This document shows positions 53,802 to 62,880 of a stretch of DNA of 64,000 nt, piece by piece. The stretch comes from Robertmurraya siralis (lineage in GTDB: Bacteria; Bacillota; Bacilli; Bacillales; Cytobacillaceae). The stretch lies in NCBI RefSeq assembly GCF_005502275.1, contig NZ_SWLZ01000021.1, positions 1-64,000 on the forward strand, given 5' to 3'. Position 1 is the stretch's first letter, and each line of letters opens with the position of its first letter. The notes beneath the pieces were generated by a model that had not been told where the DNA came from, searched no databases, and was given only the letters and a program-made list of their open reading frames with translations. The position numbers were made by a program, and so were the translations under genes.

Positions 53802-53845
53802 ATGTTTAAAAAGCTTAGAACGTTTGCTCTAAGCTTTTTAAACAT
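53802..53845. terminator. Strong bidirectional terminator
   Basis: ATGTTTAAAAAGCTTAGA / TCTAAGCTTTTTAAACAT, an 18-bp perfect stem with an 8-nt loop, between the convergent flavoprotein and CPBP genes. Confidence 0.9.
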
Positions 53846-53902
53846 GTCATTTTACTCTATTAAAGCTACTATTGTTGAATAAACCTCTTATCAAATTTCA
53901 TT

Positions 53903-54601
53903 TCATTTTAAAATAGTAGCGTTCGAGGCTCGCATCCATAAGAAAATGGAATACGTAATTAAAATAGCAATGATGACATAACTAAAGATTGAAGAACCTT
54001 GGTCTTGACCCATTAATTGTAAAGAGTTATTTAAGCCGTGGAAAGCTATAGCCATGATAATGGATTGATTATTAATAATGAGTAACGATAAGACCATCCC
54101 TACAACAAATGCATATATAATTTGTAACAAGGTGTCTTCTAATGATTGCCCTCCGAGAAGCTGTAAAGAATGGGTAATAGCGAACAGGGAACTTGAAATC
54201 ATAACAGCTTTTTTATACCCTTTCGATAATAGAGTGTTTAGCATAAAGCCTCTAAAAAAAATTTCTTCGATAAAAGCAACAACAAAAAGTTGTATCATAA
54301 ATATTAGGAATACATCCAATAGAGAGGAAGTATTTATTCCTTTATTTCCGATAAAAACAAGCAGTAAAACCAATAGCAATGGAACACCGAAAAGAAACGT
54401 CTTTTTTATTGGTTTTAGTTTCTTTACTGAAAAATAATTATTCCACTTTCCCTTTATGACTAAATAAATGTAAGTACCTACCGCCAAAGGTAAAAGTCCA
54501 ATAAACTGTAATGCTGGACTAGTGGGCATTGTTATGGTTACAAACGCTCCGTTTACTGTGAAAAACAAGATTAGTAGCAATTCTAAACCAACTATTTTCA
54601 A
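53903..54601 (-). CDS. CPBP intramembrane metalloprotease (CAAX-like)
   Basis: 232 residues, about six helices. FIEEIFFRGFML carries the EExxxR motif, SLFAITHSLQLLG the first catalytic histidine and MAIAFHGLNNSLQLMG the second (H..N). Abi/CPBP family: prenyl-protein processing or bacteriocin self-immunity have been suggested for members, but not shown here. Confidence 0.88.
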   Translation of the reverse strand: MKIVGLELLLILFFTVNGAFVTITMPTSPALQFIGLLPLAVGTYIYLVIKGKWNNYFSVKKLKPIKKTFLFGVPLLLVLLLVFIGNKGINTSSLLDVFLIFMIQLFVVAFIEEIFFRGFMLNTLLSKGYKKAVMISSSLFAITHSLQLLGGQSLEDTLLQIIYAFVVGMVLSLLIINNQSIIMAIAFHGLNNSLQLMGQDQGSSIFSYVIIAILITYSIFLWMRASNATILK

Positions 54602-54809
54602 TAAAACTCTTTTGTTGACCTTTAATTTATGCTCTCCCTTCTATGTCTTTATATCTTAGCATAAATTTCCTATTTATTCTTAAGCTTGCTTTTATCAGGC
54701 TTAAATCACAAAATGAACTTGCACCTTGCCCACAATCACTCTGCTGAGTGCCACGCTATTTGGAGGGCGATTTAAACCTCCCAAAACCCACTTAACCTTA
54801 TATAAAATA

Positions 54810-54945
54810 GGCTTTGTTAATAGAATTGTTGTTAAAATAATTTTGGGCTCATTTCATGTGAAACCAAAGTTTAATATGCCTTTCAGTATAACTGAAAGGT
54901 CAGAGAGAAAATGAGCCAAAATCAACACCGACATATAACAGAACC
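54810..54945 (+). repeat. MITE-like dispersed repeat, copy D (best preserved)
   Basis: 136 bp. Left end GGCTTTGTTAATAG, right end ACATATAACAGAACC (inverted apart from decay). Inside: GGGCTCATTTC (54846) inverted with GAAAATGAGCC (54907-54917), TGTGAAACCAAAGTTTAAT, and the CCTTTCAG/CTGAAAGG hairpin. No coding potential. The remaining bases of 54602-55105 show only the adjacent terminator. Confidence 0.85.
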
Positions 54946-54951
54946 ATAATA

Positions 54952-54996
54952 AAAAAAATCGAGTACGGAACCTTTGCGATTTCACACTCGATTTTC
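54952..54996 (-). terminator. Terminator of the haem monooxygenase gene
   Basis: AAAATCGAGT / ACTCGATTTT stem followed by TTTTTTT on the minus strand. Confidence 0.75.
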
Positions 54997-55105
54997 TATA
55001 CTATTAAAATTGTATCTCCTCATTATTCGAGATTCTCAAGAAAAATGCTAGATTATTGCTAACCGTTGCTATCATTCTGTTAGCTAGCTTCTAGCTACTT
55101 TATGA

Positions 55106-55432
55106 TCACGTGCTACTAACTGCTTGCTTAACTGTTACAACTTCATATTTCCCGCCTTCTGTACCGACAATATAGTCAGGTTTCGGTTGTCCGAGGTTTG
55201 CTTTATGACCAGCAATGTGAGCGTCACTCTTCTCCCAATTCTTCCAATCTTCTTCTGACTCCCAGCGAACTTGCACAAGGACCTCTTCATCACCCCGACG
55301 TACTTTTTTAACCATTACCGTTAAATCTATAAAACCTGGTTGTTTTTCAATAATTCCTTCCTTACTGAAACGTTCCACTACTTTATCCGCATTGCCTTCA
55401 GTAACGATTGTTTTCCTCATTTGCACAAACAT
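55106..55432 (-). CDS. hmoA: Haem-degrading monooxygenase HmoA-like
   Basis: 108 residues, ABM/dimeric ferredoxin-like fold as in IsdG and B. subtilis HmoA: MFVQMRKTIVTEGNADKVVERF, GFIDLTVMVKK, and WESEEDWKNWEKSDAHIAGHK with the Trp/His of the haem pocket. Releases iron from haem under starvation. ATG at 55432 is 7 nt after AAAGGAGAG; 30 nt more of open frame upstream is not used. Same length as HmoA. Confidence 0.87.
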   Translation of the reverse strand: MFVQMRKTIVTEGNADKVVERFSKEGIIEKQPGFIDLTVMVKKVRRGDEEVLVQVRWESEEDWKNWEKSDAHIAGHKANLGQPKPDYIVGTEGGKYEVVTVKQAVSST

Positions 55433-55485
55433 ATTTAAGCTCTCCTTTCTACGATCCAACATTAGAAACTATAATTCCATTATAA

Positions 55486-55500
55486 ATGATAATCATTTTC
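55486..55500 (-). promoter_or_regulatory. Fur box before hmoA
   Basis: TGATAATCATTTTCA (minus strand TGAAAATGATTATCA) matches the 7-1-7 Fur box TGATAATNATTATCA at all but one specified position, 54 bp upstream of the ATG. Predicts iron repression. Confidence 0.85.
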
Positions 55501-55749
55501 AACTACAACTAATAACACTAGCTACAAAATTGATTGAGACCTGACACAGAAAACATCAAAATTTTAAACCATGCTTTCAGCTATATCCTTCTTTTAGTCA
55601 AAAAAGCCTTTATTCTGTATGCTAAGCAATAATAGCGTTCTTCTTAACTTATTTTTATTGGATATATTTAAGAAAAAATACAATGGCATATTTCGGCTAG
55701 ACAAGCATATGTATCATTTTAGGACAAAAAAATTGGAAAGGGAGTCACC

Positions 55750-56766
55750 ATGACAGGGTTAATTTTCATTTTACTATTAGTGCTTTTTCTTCCTTTTTCG
55801 GTAAAAATGATTGAGAAAAATCTTGAGTTTTTTTTATTTTTTATGGGAATCAGCGCCGTGTGGGTAAGCGGAATATGGGAGCCTTCGTTAATCATGAAAG
55901 CAATCAAGGATCCAGTAAAAATTACCACCGCTGTTTTTATTGCTGGACTCCTGTTCAAATGGCTAAAGAATCCATTAGAAAAAATGATTAAAAAAGTAAG
56001 CGAATCGATGCCCTATCCGTTATTTTTTGCTCTTGTTGTCATTGTACTCGGCCTTCTCTCTAGCATCATTACAGCCATAATCGCTTCTCTCGTACTTGTT
56101 ATCATCGTGTCTGTGCTCCGTTTACAGAGAACATCTGAAGTGAAACTAGTAATTATTACCTGCTTTTCAATCGGCCTTGGAGCTGCCCTAACGCCAATTG
56201 GAGAACCATTATCCACGATTATTGTTAGTAAATTAAATGAGGATATGTTCTTTCTATCGAAATTAATCGGCAGAGAAGTGATTCTCGGTATTATCATGAT
56301 GGGGATAATTGCCGCTCTTTTTGTCCATCCACAATTTAAAAAAACTCGACTCGTCTCTGACAATCCGGAAACGTATCGAGAAATTTTCATTCGAACTGGA
56401 AAGATATACGTATTCGTCATGGGTTTGACCTTGCTAGGTGCAGGGTTTCAACCTTTAATTGATGCCTATATTCTAGGACTTCACGAAAACGTTCTGTATT
56501 GGATCAACATCATCTCATCTGTTTTAGATAACGCTACATTAGCCGCAGCAGAAATCAGTCCATCAATGAGTCATCAAACGATTAAAGCCATTCTTCTTGG
56601 TCTCATTATTAGCGGTGGGATGCTAATCCCGGGTAATATCCCAAATATCATCTCATCTGGGAAGCTTAAGATTACGAGTTCAGAATGGGCAAAATTTGGC
56701 TTGCCTTTCGGGCTTATTACGATGGCGATCTATTTTTTTGCCCTCCTCGGAGACAAGCATTTTTAA
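55750..56766 (+). CDS. DUF1646-type membrane transporter
   Basis: 338 residues with nine or ten helices. ITCFSIGLGAALTPIGEPLSTIIVSKL and SVLDNATLAAAEISPSMSH are reminiscent of the ion-transporter (NhaD/ArsB-like) superfamily and of DUF1646. Probably a cation transporter; substrate unknown. AAAGGGAG precedes the ATG. Confidence 0.75.
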   Translation: MTGLIFILLLVLFLPFSVKMIEKNLEFFLFFMGISAVWVSGIWEPSLIMKAIKDPVKITTAVFIAGLLFKWLKNPLEKMIKKVSESMPYPLFFALVVIVLGLLSSIITAIIASLVLVIIVSVLRLQRTSEVKLVIITCFSIGLGAALTPIGEPLSTIIVSKLNEDMFFLSKLIGREVILGIIMMGIIAALFVHPQFKKTRLVSDNPETYREIFIRTGKIYVFVMGLTLLGAGFQPLIDAYILGLHENVLYWINIISSVLDNATLAAAEISPSMSHQTIKAILLGLIISGGMLIPGNIPNIISSGKLKITSSEWAKFGLPFGLITMAIYFFALLGDKHF

Positions 56767-56771
56767 ACCTT

Positions 56772-56801
56772 AATAGGGGGAGTTGTTCTCCCCCTATTTT
56801 T
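56772..56801. terminator. Bidirectional terminator
   Basis: AATAGGGGGAG / CTCCCCCTATT perfect stem with TTGTT loop followed by TTT, between convergent genes; it overlaps the last codons region of the minus-strand neighbour by one base. Confidence 0.85.
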
Positions 56802-57295
56802 CATTTCAAGTTCGGAAATCTCCCTGGCCCCGACAGTAATTCCAATCTTAATACCCATTTAAAATAGGCCAACAAAATGAAAAAAAGGATAGGGTCCACT
56901 GCTGCCGAATGCCACAATGTCCACCAGCCATTGTAAAAATAACCCCATGGCTCAGGTAATAGCGTCAATGCTTCATAACATAAAATGGCCACTGTCCATA
57001 AAAAGATATAACGCACTTGCTCCACTCGTTTCTTCCTAAAAGGAAAAAAGCTAAGAAAGAGCATATTTACTGGGGGAATCAGGATTGTATGCGCCAATAC
57101 CCCTCTCCATTCAACCTCTTTTGAAAAATACCAGTAACCATGATATTTATACTCAATCAGCATATCAAACAATCCTTGAAAGGCAATCGTGAAACTCCAA
57201 ATATGCAGCGTTTGATTTTGAGTTAAACGGTTGTACTTAAATCCCAAATAATTAAAAATGACAATTGCTATCAATAATCCGATCACGGTCAACAA
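56801..57295 (-). CDS. CBO0543-like membrane protein
   Basis: 164 residues, five helices. Tryptophan/tyrosine-rich words YKYHGYWYFSKEVEWRGVLAHTILIPPVN and EPWGYFYNGWWTLWHSAAVDPILFF resemble the CBO0543 family of Clostridium and Bacillus. Function unknown. Two consecutive TTG codons serve as start after AAAGG. Confidence 0.65.
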   Translation of the reverse strand: MLTVIGLLIAIVIFNYLGFKYNRLTQNQTLHIWSFTIAFQGLFDMLIEYKYHGYWYFSKEVEWRGVLAHTILIPPVNMLFLSFFPFRKKRVEQVRYIFLWTVAILCYEALTLLPEPWGYFYNGWWTLWHSAAVDPILFFILLAYFKWVLRLELLSGPGRFPNLK

Positions 57296-57326
57296 AACCT
57301 TTACTCTTTATTTACAGTTCTTATCC

Positions 57327-58130
57327 TTACTGTCTTAATATTGGCAAAGTACAGCAACGAAAAGAGCCTCCAAACTTAATCATTTCCATGAAATCCACTT
57401 CAATAACTTCATAACCTCGTAGCCTCAGTTCTTTGTTTATATTTTTATTTATCGGAAGGCTAATGATCTTCTTATTTCCTAATGAAAGAATATTTGTTGC
57501 AAGCGTCGCCTGCTCCTCCTCTGAAACAGCAATTAAATCATAGCGTTTTTTCAAATCTTTTATCTTCTCCCCATGTATTTCCTCTGGATAAATGATTGCC
57601 TCGTTAGAAGAGAGAATATTAAAAACACAGTCTAAGTGGAGATAAGCATCGGAAAACGGCACTTCAATGATGTTAAAATTAGGAAGAAAGCTCTGCAATT
57701 GTCTAGCTGCTTCCGTGTTCGTTCGATTGCTTATCCCTACATACACGGTTTCTCCATCTATCATTACATCTCCGCCTTCAATTTTACCTTTCGCAATGGT
57801 TTGATAAGGAATAGCTGCTTCTGTAAGCTGCTCCTTTAAATAGTTTTCTTCCCCTTGGCGAATATAATTTTCGATGTTTGCTACAAAAAAGTCTTCTCCT
57901 AAAACAAAGCCTGTATCACGTGTAAAAACTTGCTCTGGAAACTGCTTGACTGCCGGCAATGAAATGACTTCTATGCCGCAAGTCTTCAATGTTGACACAA
58001 AGTGATGATGCTCCTTTATCGCCAGATCGATACTTACGTTCATTGACTCCGGCTGCATGAGAAACTTTGGCTCGCACACAAGAACTTTTTTTAACGGATC
58101 ATACTCATTAAAACAGCTAATTTTCGACAT
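57327..58130 (-). CDS. Amidinotransferase-fold hydrolase (DDAH-like)
   Basis: 267 residues of the guanidine-modifying pentein superfamily. FTRDTGFVLG, KGKIEGGDVMIDGETVYVG, SDAYLHLDCVFNILS (catalytic His) and the C-terminal GGSFRCCTLPILRQ (nucleophilic Cys) are in the expected order. Hydrolyses a guanidino substrate such as dimethylarginine or a related compound; specificity not determinable. ATG at 58130 follows AAAGGAG. Confidence 0.85.
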   Translation of the reverse strand: MSKISCFNEYDPLKKVLVCEPKFLMQPESMNVSIDLAIKEHHHFVSTLKTCGIEVISLPAVKQFPEQVFTRDTGFVLGEDFFVANIENYIRQGEENYLKEQLTEAAIPYQTIAKGKIEGGDVMIDGETVYVGISNRTNTEAARQLQSFLPNFNIIEVPFSDAYLHLDCVFNILSSNEAIIYPEEIHGEKIKDLKKRYDLIAVSEEEQATLATNILSLGNKKIISLPINKNINKELRLRGYEVIEVDFMEMIKFGGSFRCCTLPILRQ

Positions 58131-58207
58131 AAAAAAACTCCTTTTATCGTTCGTGCTACTAATGTAACCAAACTTCAAAGGAGTTATTAGAAGATTTTAG
58201 GTAAAAA

Positions 58208-59314
58208 TTAATTTGAGCTTTCTTTTTGTGACGTGGAAAAAGGTTGACTGCTGCTACTCTCAGAATCAACATACAATTTTCTACTTGGGATTGAAAGCAG
58301 TACTGATTCTTCTTCAAGAATTTCCAATATAGAAAAGTTAATTTCTTCTTTAACAGCAAGAAACTCTCCCCAAATAGTCGTGTTTGTAAAGAAATATAAA
58401 AATATCCCCAACCCATTTTCAGTAAACTGATCGAATTTCACAAAAATCGTTTCTTTATGAACACCCTTATGGTTTTTCAAATACGCTTCAATTTTGTCAA
58501 CCACTGCTTGAAGCCTTTCTTTTGGGGTATCATGCATAACCCGTAACTGGAACGTAATTTGCCGTTTCCCCATTTCACTCCAGTTCGTAATATTTTCATT
58601 TGCCAACGTAGCATTCGGAACAGTTACTACCGCTTGAGCAAAGGTTCGCACACGAGTGCTTCGAAAAGTAATTTCCTCAACTGTTCCTTCGACACTTGGC
58701 GTCATAATCCAATCACCAATCGAAAAGGGCTTCTCTGTAATAATCACGATTCCCCCAAATAGGTTGGCAAGAGCATCTTTGGCCGCTAGTGAGAAGGCTA
58801 ATCCCCCTAATCCTAAACCAGCCACTAAGCCACTCACCTCGTATTCAAACACTTGAGCAATCATGCTGAAGCTTATAACGACAACTACTACTCGTATTGC
58901 TTTCGATAAAAATGGGATTAAAATTTCATCTATTTCCATATTGAATTGTTTATTCATTTTTGTAAGTAACAGGGATGAACTTGAGGAGAGATTATACAAT
59001 CCCCAGCTAAAGAAAAAAATGATCGATGCTTTAAAAATTTTTAGAAAAAGACCTTGATCCGCTTTTAAATATGGAAAAACATCAATAGCTATATATGCTC
59101 CCAAAACGAGAAATAACCACTGTATCGGTTTCTCAAACGAAAGGAATACACGGGAGAGAAATTCTGTTGGTGCCTTTTTACTCATTTTCATTAGAAGAGA
59201 AAACACATATTTCGCGAATAGTTTTCTAAAGATTAAAAAGAGCAGAAAGATCCCTATGGAAATGCCTACATCCAATAGAAAATCGTATTCCAACAATTGT
59301 TTCCAACGTATCAT
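58208..59314 (-). CDS. Small-conductance mechanosensitive channel (MscS family)
   Basis: 368 residues, four or five N-terminal helices then the MscS core: ISFSMIAQVFEYEVSGLVAGLGLGGLAFSLAAKDALANLFGGIVIITEKPFSIGDWI (pore helix and beta domain) and VPNATLANENITNWSEMGKRQI. Releases solutes on hypo-osmotic shock. The short serine-rich C-terminal tail is unusual but not diagnostic. Confidence 0.93.
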   Translation of the reverse strand: MIRWKQLLEYDFLLDVGISIGIFLLFLIFRKLFAKYVFSLLMKMSKKAPTEFLSRVFLSFEKPIQWLFLVLGAYIAIDVFPYLKADQGLFLKIFKASIIFFFSWGLYNLSSSSSLLLTKMNKQFNMEIDEILIPFLSKAIRVVVVVISFSMIAQVFEYEVSGLVAGLGLGGLAFSLAAKDALANLFGGIVIITEKPFSIGDWIMTPSVEGTVEEITFRSTRVRTFAQAVVTVPNATLANENITNWSEMGKRQITFQLRVMHDTPKERLQAVVDKIEAYLKNHKGVHKETIFVKFDQFTENGLGIFLYFFTNTTIWGEFLAVKEEINFSILEILEEESVLLSIPSRKLYVDSESSSSQPFSTSQKESSN

Positions 59315-59388
59315 ACATCAACTTCCTTGTCATACTTCTGTTCATCCCATTATTTTAACGTAAACCATCATTGTTGTCGAAAAATAGA

Positions 59389-60042
59389 TCACTTCCACTC
59401 GTCAATGGAAATCAACTCCGTTGTTGAATCGGCTTCTATCTCAAGATCTGGCGGAATACGTACTAACAAAATCGGACCGTCTATTTGGAATTCAGAATTG
59501 TACTTTTTATTTCCAGTAAATTGCTCGATCGTAAATTCATTCATGACAATAGACGTTTTCAATTTTTGATATTCCGGATAGACAATCGTAAGCGTCTCAT
59601 CTTTCAGTTGAACAGCTGGTAAAACAATTTCTTCTGCAACATCTAGCTTTGCGATCGAAAAGCTCCCATACGCAAGAACATCCATTTTCTGATCATCTTC
59701 CGTTTTTCTTTCAATATAAACAGAGGAACTTTCATCACCGTAGGAAGAAGTTACTCTTACCTTCTCTCCTTCTATCGGAAAACTATCTTCCTTAAGAAGG
59801 AGGTTCGAGCCTTTAGCGTAAATTTCTCCACTGTATAGCATCTCATATAGATCATCTCTCGGTCTGTCCGTTATCTCCGGTTCATCTGATTTAATAAAGA
59901 AGGCAGCAACAACAGATAGAAGTAGTACCCCGATATATACAACTAAAAGCCAATGGGTTACTTTCTTTTTAACCCGAACGATAAAAAAGAGCAGCGGTAG
60001 TGCAACTATGACAGCCATTGGGATAAGTGCAGCGAAAGTCAT
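59389..60042 (-). CDS. Hypothetical membrane-anchored protein of the ABC operon
   Basis: 217 residues. Two N-terminal helices (about 5-55) then an extracytoplasmic beta-rich domain of about 160 residues (KGSNLLLKEDSFPIEGEKVRV...). No family recognised. Last gene of the gntR-ABC operon with a 4-nt overlap, so it probably works with the transporter. Confidence 0.7.
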   Translation of the reverse strand: MTFAALIPMAVIVALPLLFFIVRVKKKVTHWLLVVYIGVLLLSVVAAFFIKSDEPEITDRPRDDLYEMLYSGEIYAKGSNLLLKEDSFPIEGEKVRVTSSYGDESSSVYIERKTEDDQKMDVLAYGSFSIAKLDVAEEIVLPAVQLKDETLTIVYPEYQKLKTSIVMNEFTIEQFTGNKKYNSEFQIDGPILLVRIPPDLEIEADSTTELISIDEWK

Positions 60043-60779
60043 CGTCTTACCTCCATTCGATTGAGAATAGCAATTGATGCAAAGAAGAGTACCGCAGTCG
60101 TAATCAACGTCTTAATCGCAAACAGGACCATCGATGACTCTAAAAAATAAAATTGAAACAGTATCAGCAGCATGGCATATCTTTGCATAAATCCATCATA
60201 AAACAAGGAACCAATTACAATAACAGGGATTAATAAAGCGAAGCCTTTATGAATTTGAACTAACGTACCGACGAAATAGCCGATCGAGCTAATCCAAAAA
60301 ACATAGAGTAAGCTCACTGTTATCCCGATCATCATTTCACTCGTCATAACGGAAGCAATATATAAATCTTCTTTTAAAAGAAAATAGGCGACGGTTTGGA
60401 TTAAAAAGCGCGATAGAACGGCAGTAAACGCCCCTAACAAGCTCGCAGAGAGTAAAAAAAGGATGTTGGAGAGACTGCTGCTCATACGATTCGTCACAAA
60501 TGTGAAATCTTGATTTCGATAAGGCTTTGTTGTAATCGTAATCGCCGTTACAAAAATCCAAATAAACGTAAAAATAATCACAAGGTCAGCAGAGTAAAAC
60601 TTCAATTCAAAGTGATACCCATCTGAGGTCCCCATTGAAGATGAACCACCGCCAAGAGAAAATAAAAACGCAATAAATTGGATGCCAACGAGGGAACTAA
60701 ATGCATCTATATAAGCTTTCATTTTAAAAGCGTACTGTTTTTTCACCGTTTCCACTAAACTAACGTTCGAAGACATCAT
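60039..60779 (-). CDS. ABC transporter permease
   Basis: 246 residues, six helices, no recognisable enzyme motif. NRMSSSLSNILFLLSASLLGAF and ISSIGYFVGTLVQIHKGFALLIPVIVIGS resemble ABC-2 type permeases encoded beside YtrB-like ATPases. ATG at 60779 follows AAAGGGGGA; overlaps the ATPase gene by 20 nt. Confidence 0.75.
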   Translation of the reverse strand: MMSSNVSLVETVKKQYAFKMKAYIDAFSSLVGIQFIAFLFSLGGGSSSMGTSDGYHFELKFYSADLVIIFTFIWIFVTAITITTKPYRNQDFTFVTNRMSSSLSNILFLLSASLLGAFTAVLSRFLIQTVAYFLLKEDLYIASVMTSEMMIGITVSLLYVFWISSIGYFVGTLVQIHKGFALLIPVIVIGSLFYDGFMQRYAMLLILFQFYFLESSMVLFAIKTLITTAVLFFASIAILNRMEVRR

Positions 60780-61659
60780 CGATTCCCCCTTTCGTATCAT
60801 TCGTGAGATAGACGCATAGATCGCTAGCCTTTACAGGTATAAATTCTACTCCGCCTCTTAGCGCCTCCTCTTTATTCTCTTTTGTAAAATCATCTCTGAC
60901 AACAGCGTACAATGTGTCTTTTCCTACTTGGCGCTGAAAGATACAGTTGCGCTCTACAAGCCACTTTTGCACGACAGTAGAAGCTCCTTGAAGAGCAATT
61001 GCCCATTCTTTTAAGTCGGAAATAGACTCATGTAGCAGTGTTTTCCCATTTTTAATAAGCAGCACGTCCTCAAGAATATCCTCAATTTCATTTAAATGGT
61101 GACTGGAAATTAAAATGGTTCGCGGGTGAGCAAGATAATCCTTCATAAGAGCACGGTAGAAATCCTTTCTTACTGCCTCATCCATTCCTGTTGTAGGCTC
61201 ATCTAATATCGTCAATGAACATCTGGAAGCCAGGCCAATGATCATATTAAACGTGCTTGTTCTCCCTTTTGAGAGTGTCTGGTGATAATGACTCGGATCA
61301 AAACTGAAATATTGTAAAAGACGTTGCGCAAGTTCCATATCCCAGTTTGGGTAGAAGCTTTGAGCCACCTCTAGTAATTCATGAAGCTGTAGAGCAGGCG
61401 GGAAAAACATTTGGTCGTCAACCAAGATGGTGTTTGCTGACGTGTAAAGATTATTAAATGGATGCTGTTCGAATACTCTCACTTCACCCGATGTTTCTTT
61501 AATTAAACCAGCAAGTATTTTCACAAGGGTTGTTTTTCCGACCCCATTTCGACCAATCAGCCCTGTAATCTTATTTTCCTCAATGGTAAATGTAAGTCCG
61601 TTAAGGACATTTTTGCGAAAATATGCTTTTGTTAAACCGTTGCATTCAATCACATTCAT
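60760..61659 (-). CDS. ABC transporter ATPase (YtrB/YhcG-like)
   Basis: 299 residues. Walker A GLIGRNGVGKTTLVK (33-47), Q-loop VDDQMFFPP, a degenerate signature LSKGRTSTFNMIIGLA in place of LSGGQ, Walker B LTILDEPTTGMDE, H-loop SSHHLNE. Companion of the GntR gene, an arrangement linked in Bacilli to cell-envelope stress or peptide-antibiotic response. Start overlaps the regulator stop by 4 nt. Confidence 0.87.
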   Translation of the reverse strand: MNVIECNGLTKAYFRKNVLNGLTFTIEENKITGLIGRNGVGKTTLVKILAGLIKETSGEVRVFEQHPFNNLYTSANTILVDDQMFFPPALQLHELLEVAQSFYPNWDMELAQRLLQYFSFDPSHYHQTLSKGRTSTFNMIIGLASRCSLTILDEPTTGMDEAVRKDFYRALMKDYLAHPRTILISSHHLNEIEDILEDVLLIKNGKTLLHESISDLKEWAIALQGASTVVQKWLVERNCIFQRQVGKDTLYAVVRDDFTKENKEEALRGGVEFIPVKASDLCVYLTNDTKGGIDDVFER

Positions 61660-62036
61660 TGACTTCCCTCCTTCTTTCGTGCGGCCTTAATCATCTCTAG
61701 TAATTCAGATTCCTTTATACTCAAGCGTTCAGCTTCGAGAACTAGCTCCTGAATAAGCTGCTTTAGCGTACCACTTCTCCGTTTATGCACAATCGCTTCC
61801 TTCGCATTCGTTGCTACAAACATGCCTAACCCCCTCTTTTTATAAAGAATTTGCTCATCTGCTAAAAGGTTGAGCCCTTTTGCTGCCGTAGCTGGATTAA
61901 TCGTGAACATCTCTGCTAGCTGATATTGAGAATACACCTTCTCATCACTTTGAAAGTGACCGTTTAAGATTTCAGTTTCAATCCATTCGGCAATTTGGAC
62001 GTATATTGGCTTTGTATCATCTGGGTTTAAAATCAT
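61656..62036 (-). CDS. GntR-family regulator (YtrA subfamily)
   Basis: 126 residues. N-terminal winged helix: PIYVQIAEWIETEILNGHF, YSQYQLAEMFTINPATAAKGLNLLADEQILYKKRGLGMFV. Short C-terminal dimerisation helices (LKQLIQELVLEAERL) instead of a ligand domain mark the YtrA subfamily. First gene of its operon; a palindromic operator lies directly upstream. GAAAGGAGGAGG before the ATG. Confidence 0.9.
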   Translation of the reverse strand: MILNPDDTKPIYVQIAEWIETEILNGHFQSDEKVYSQYQLAEMFTINPATAAKGLNLLADEQILYKKRGLGMFVATNAKEAIVHKRRSGTLKQLIQELVLEAERLSIKESELLEMIKAARKKEGSQ

Positions 62037-62055
62037 GGCCTCCTCCTTTCTAAAT

Positions 62056-62081
62056 TAGTACATTACTGATGTAATGTACTA
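62056..62081. promoter_or_regulatory. Palindromic operator of the gntR-ABC operon
   Basis: TAGTACATTAC-TGAT-GTAATGTACTA, a perfect 11+11 inverted repeat 20 bp before the gntR start. On the minus strand TATAAT lies just upstream (complement of 62084-62089), so a bound repressor would cover the promoter's start region. Confidence 0.8.
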
Positions 62082-62247
62082 TATTATAATTAGCTCATTA
62101 TTTCAAGTGTTTAACGAAAACTAATGATATCTCCTAGTAAGACTGCAAAAATAAACGAGCATCAGATTGGTAAATTTTTTCCTAATGGCTCAATGAATCA
62201 TTTAATGGTACAGTTAGAGGAATACTTAAAAACAAGTAGGTGGACAA

Positions 62248-62625
62248 ATGATCGAAGTAAAAACATCTCCGCTGAGTAACGGAGAATTCAATAGAGGAGT
62301 TTTTGCCACAAGAGATATTAAAAAAGGAACGCTTCTGCATGAGGCCCCTGTTATTTCATACCCAAATGATCAGCATGAGCATATCGAAAAAACGATTCTT
62401 GCCGATTATGCTTTTGAGTATGGAAAAAATCATTCAGCAATTCTGTTAGGGTATGGTATGCTTTTCAATCATTCATATGAACCGAATGCCATTTATGAGA
62501 TTAATTTTGAAAATCACACTTTTGAGTTCTATGCTTTTAAAGATATCAAGGCTGGAGATGAGATTTTAATTAATTACAACGGTGATGTCGATGACAAAGA
62601 ACGATTATGGTTTGATCAAGGCTAA
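62248..62625 (+). CDS. SET-domain protein
   Basis: 125 residues, a minimal SET fold: GEFNRGVFATRDIKKGTLLHEAPVI, GYGMLFNHSYEPNA (NHS..PN motif) and AFKDIKAGDEILINYNGD. Bacterial SET proteins bind S-adenosylmethionine and may methylate lysines; the target is unknown. Lacks pre- and post-SET domains. GGTGG precedes the ATG. Confidence 0.85.
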   Translation: MIEVKTSPLSNGEFNRGVFATRDIKKGTLLHEAPVISYPNDQHEHIEKTILADYAFEYGKNHSAILLGYGMLFNHSYEPNAIYEINFENHTFEFYAFKDIKAGDEILINYNGDVDDKERLWFDQG

Positions 62626-62710
62626 AATCTTCAAAAACAATCATCAGCGGAAATGCGAAATATGCCAACCGCCAAAAACTTCACGCTAACAAAAGAATGG
62701 AGTTGATTCT

Positions 62711-62851
62711 ATGAGCAAAGGAAAAGGTGGAACAGGTCGCGGAACAGGAAAAAAGGGCTGGAATCGCTGGCAGGCTAGTGCAAACAAAGCAAAAAGTGCG
62801 AAGCCTTATAAAAGTAAAGGCACGAAGATTCGAAAGGAAAACTCAGAATAA
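62711..62851 (+). CDS. Small basic DUF3934-like protein
   Basis: 46 residues: MSKGKGGTGRGTGKKGWNRW then QASANKAKSAKPYKSKGTKI and a short tail. Glycine- and lysine-rich, no membrane segment. Resembles the DUF3934 small proteins of Bacillus (memory); function unknown. Good upstream site ATGGAGTT. Confidence 0.75.
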   Translation: MSKGKGGTGRGTGKKGWNRWQASANKAKSAKPYKSKGTKIRKENSE

Positions 62852-62880
62852 ACCGTCATCACATGAAAGACAAATTCCAT

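Noticed and set aside
62124-62279. 51-codon ORF overlapping the SET gene start
   Set aside because: No ribosome-binding site, and it overlaps a gene that has one.
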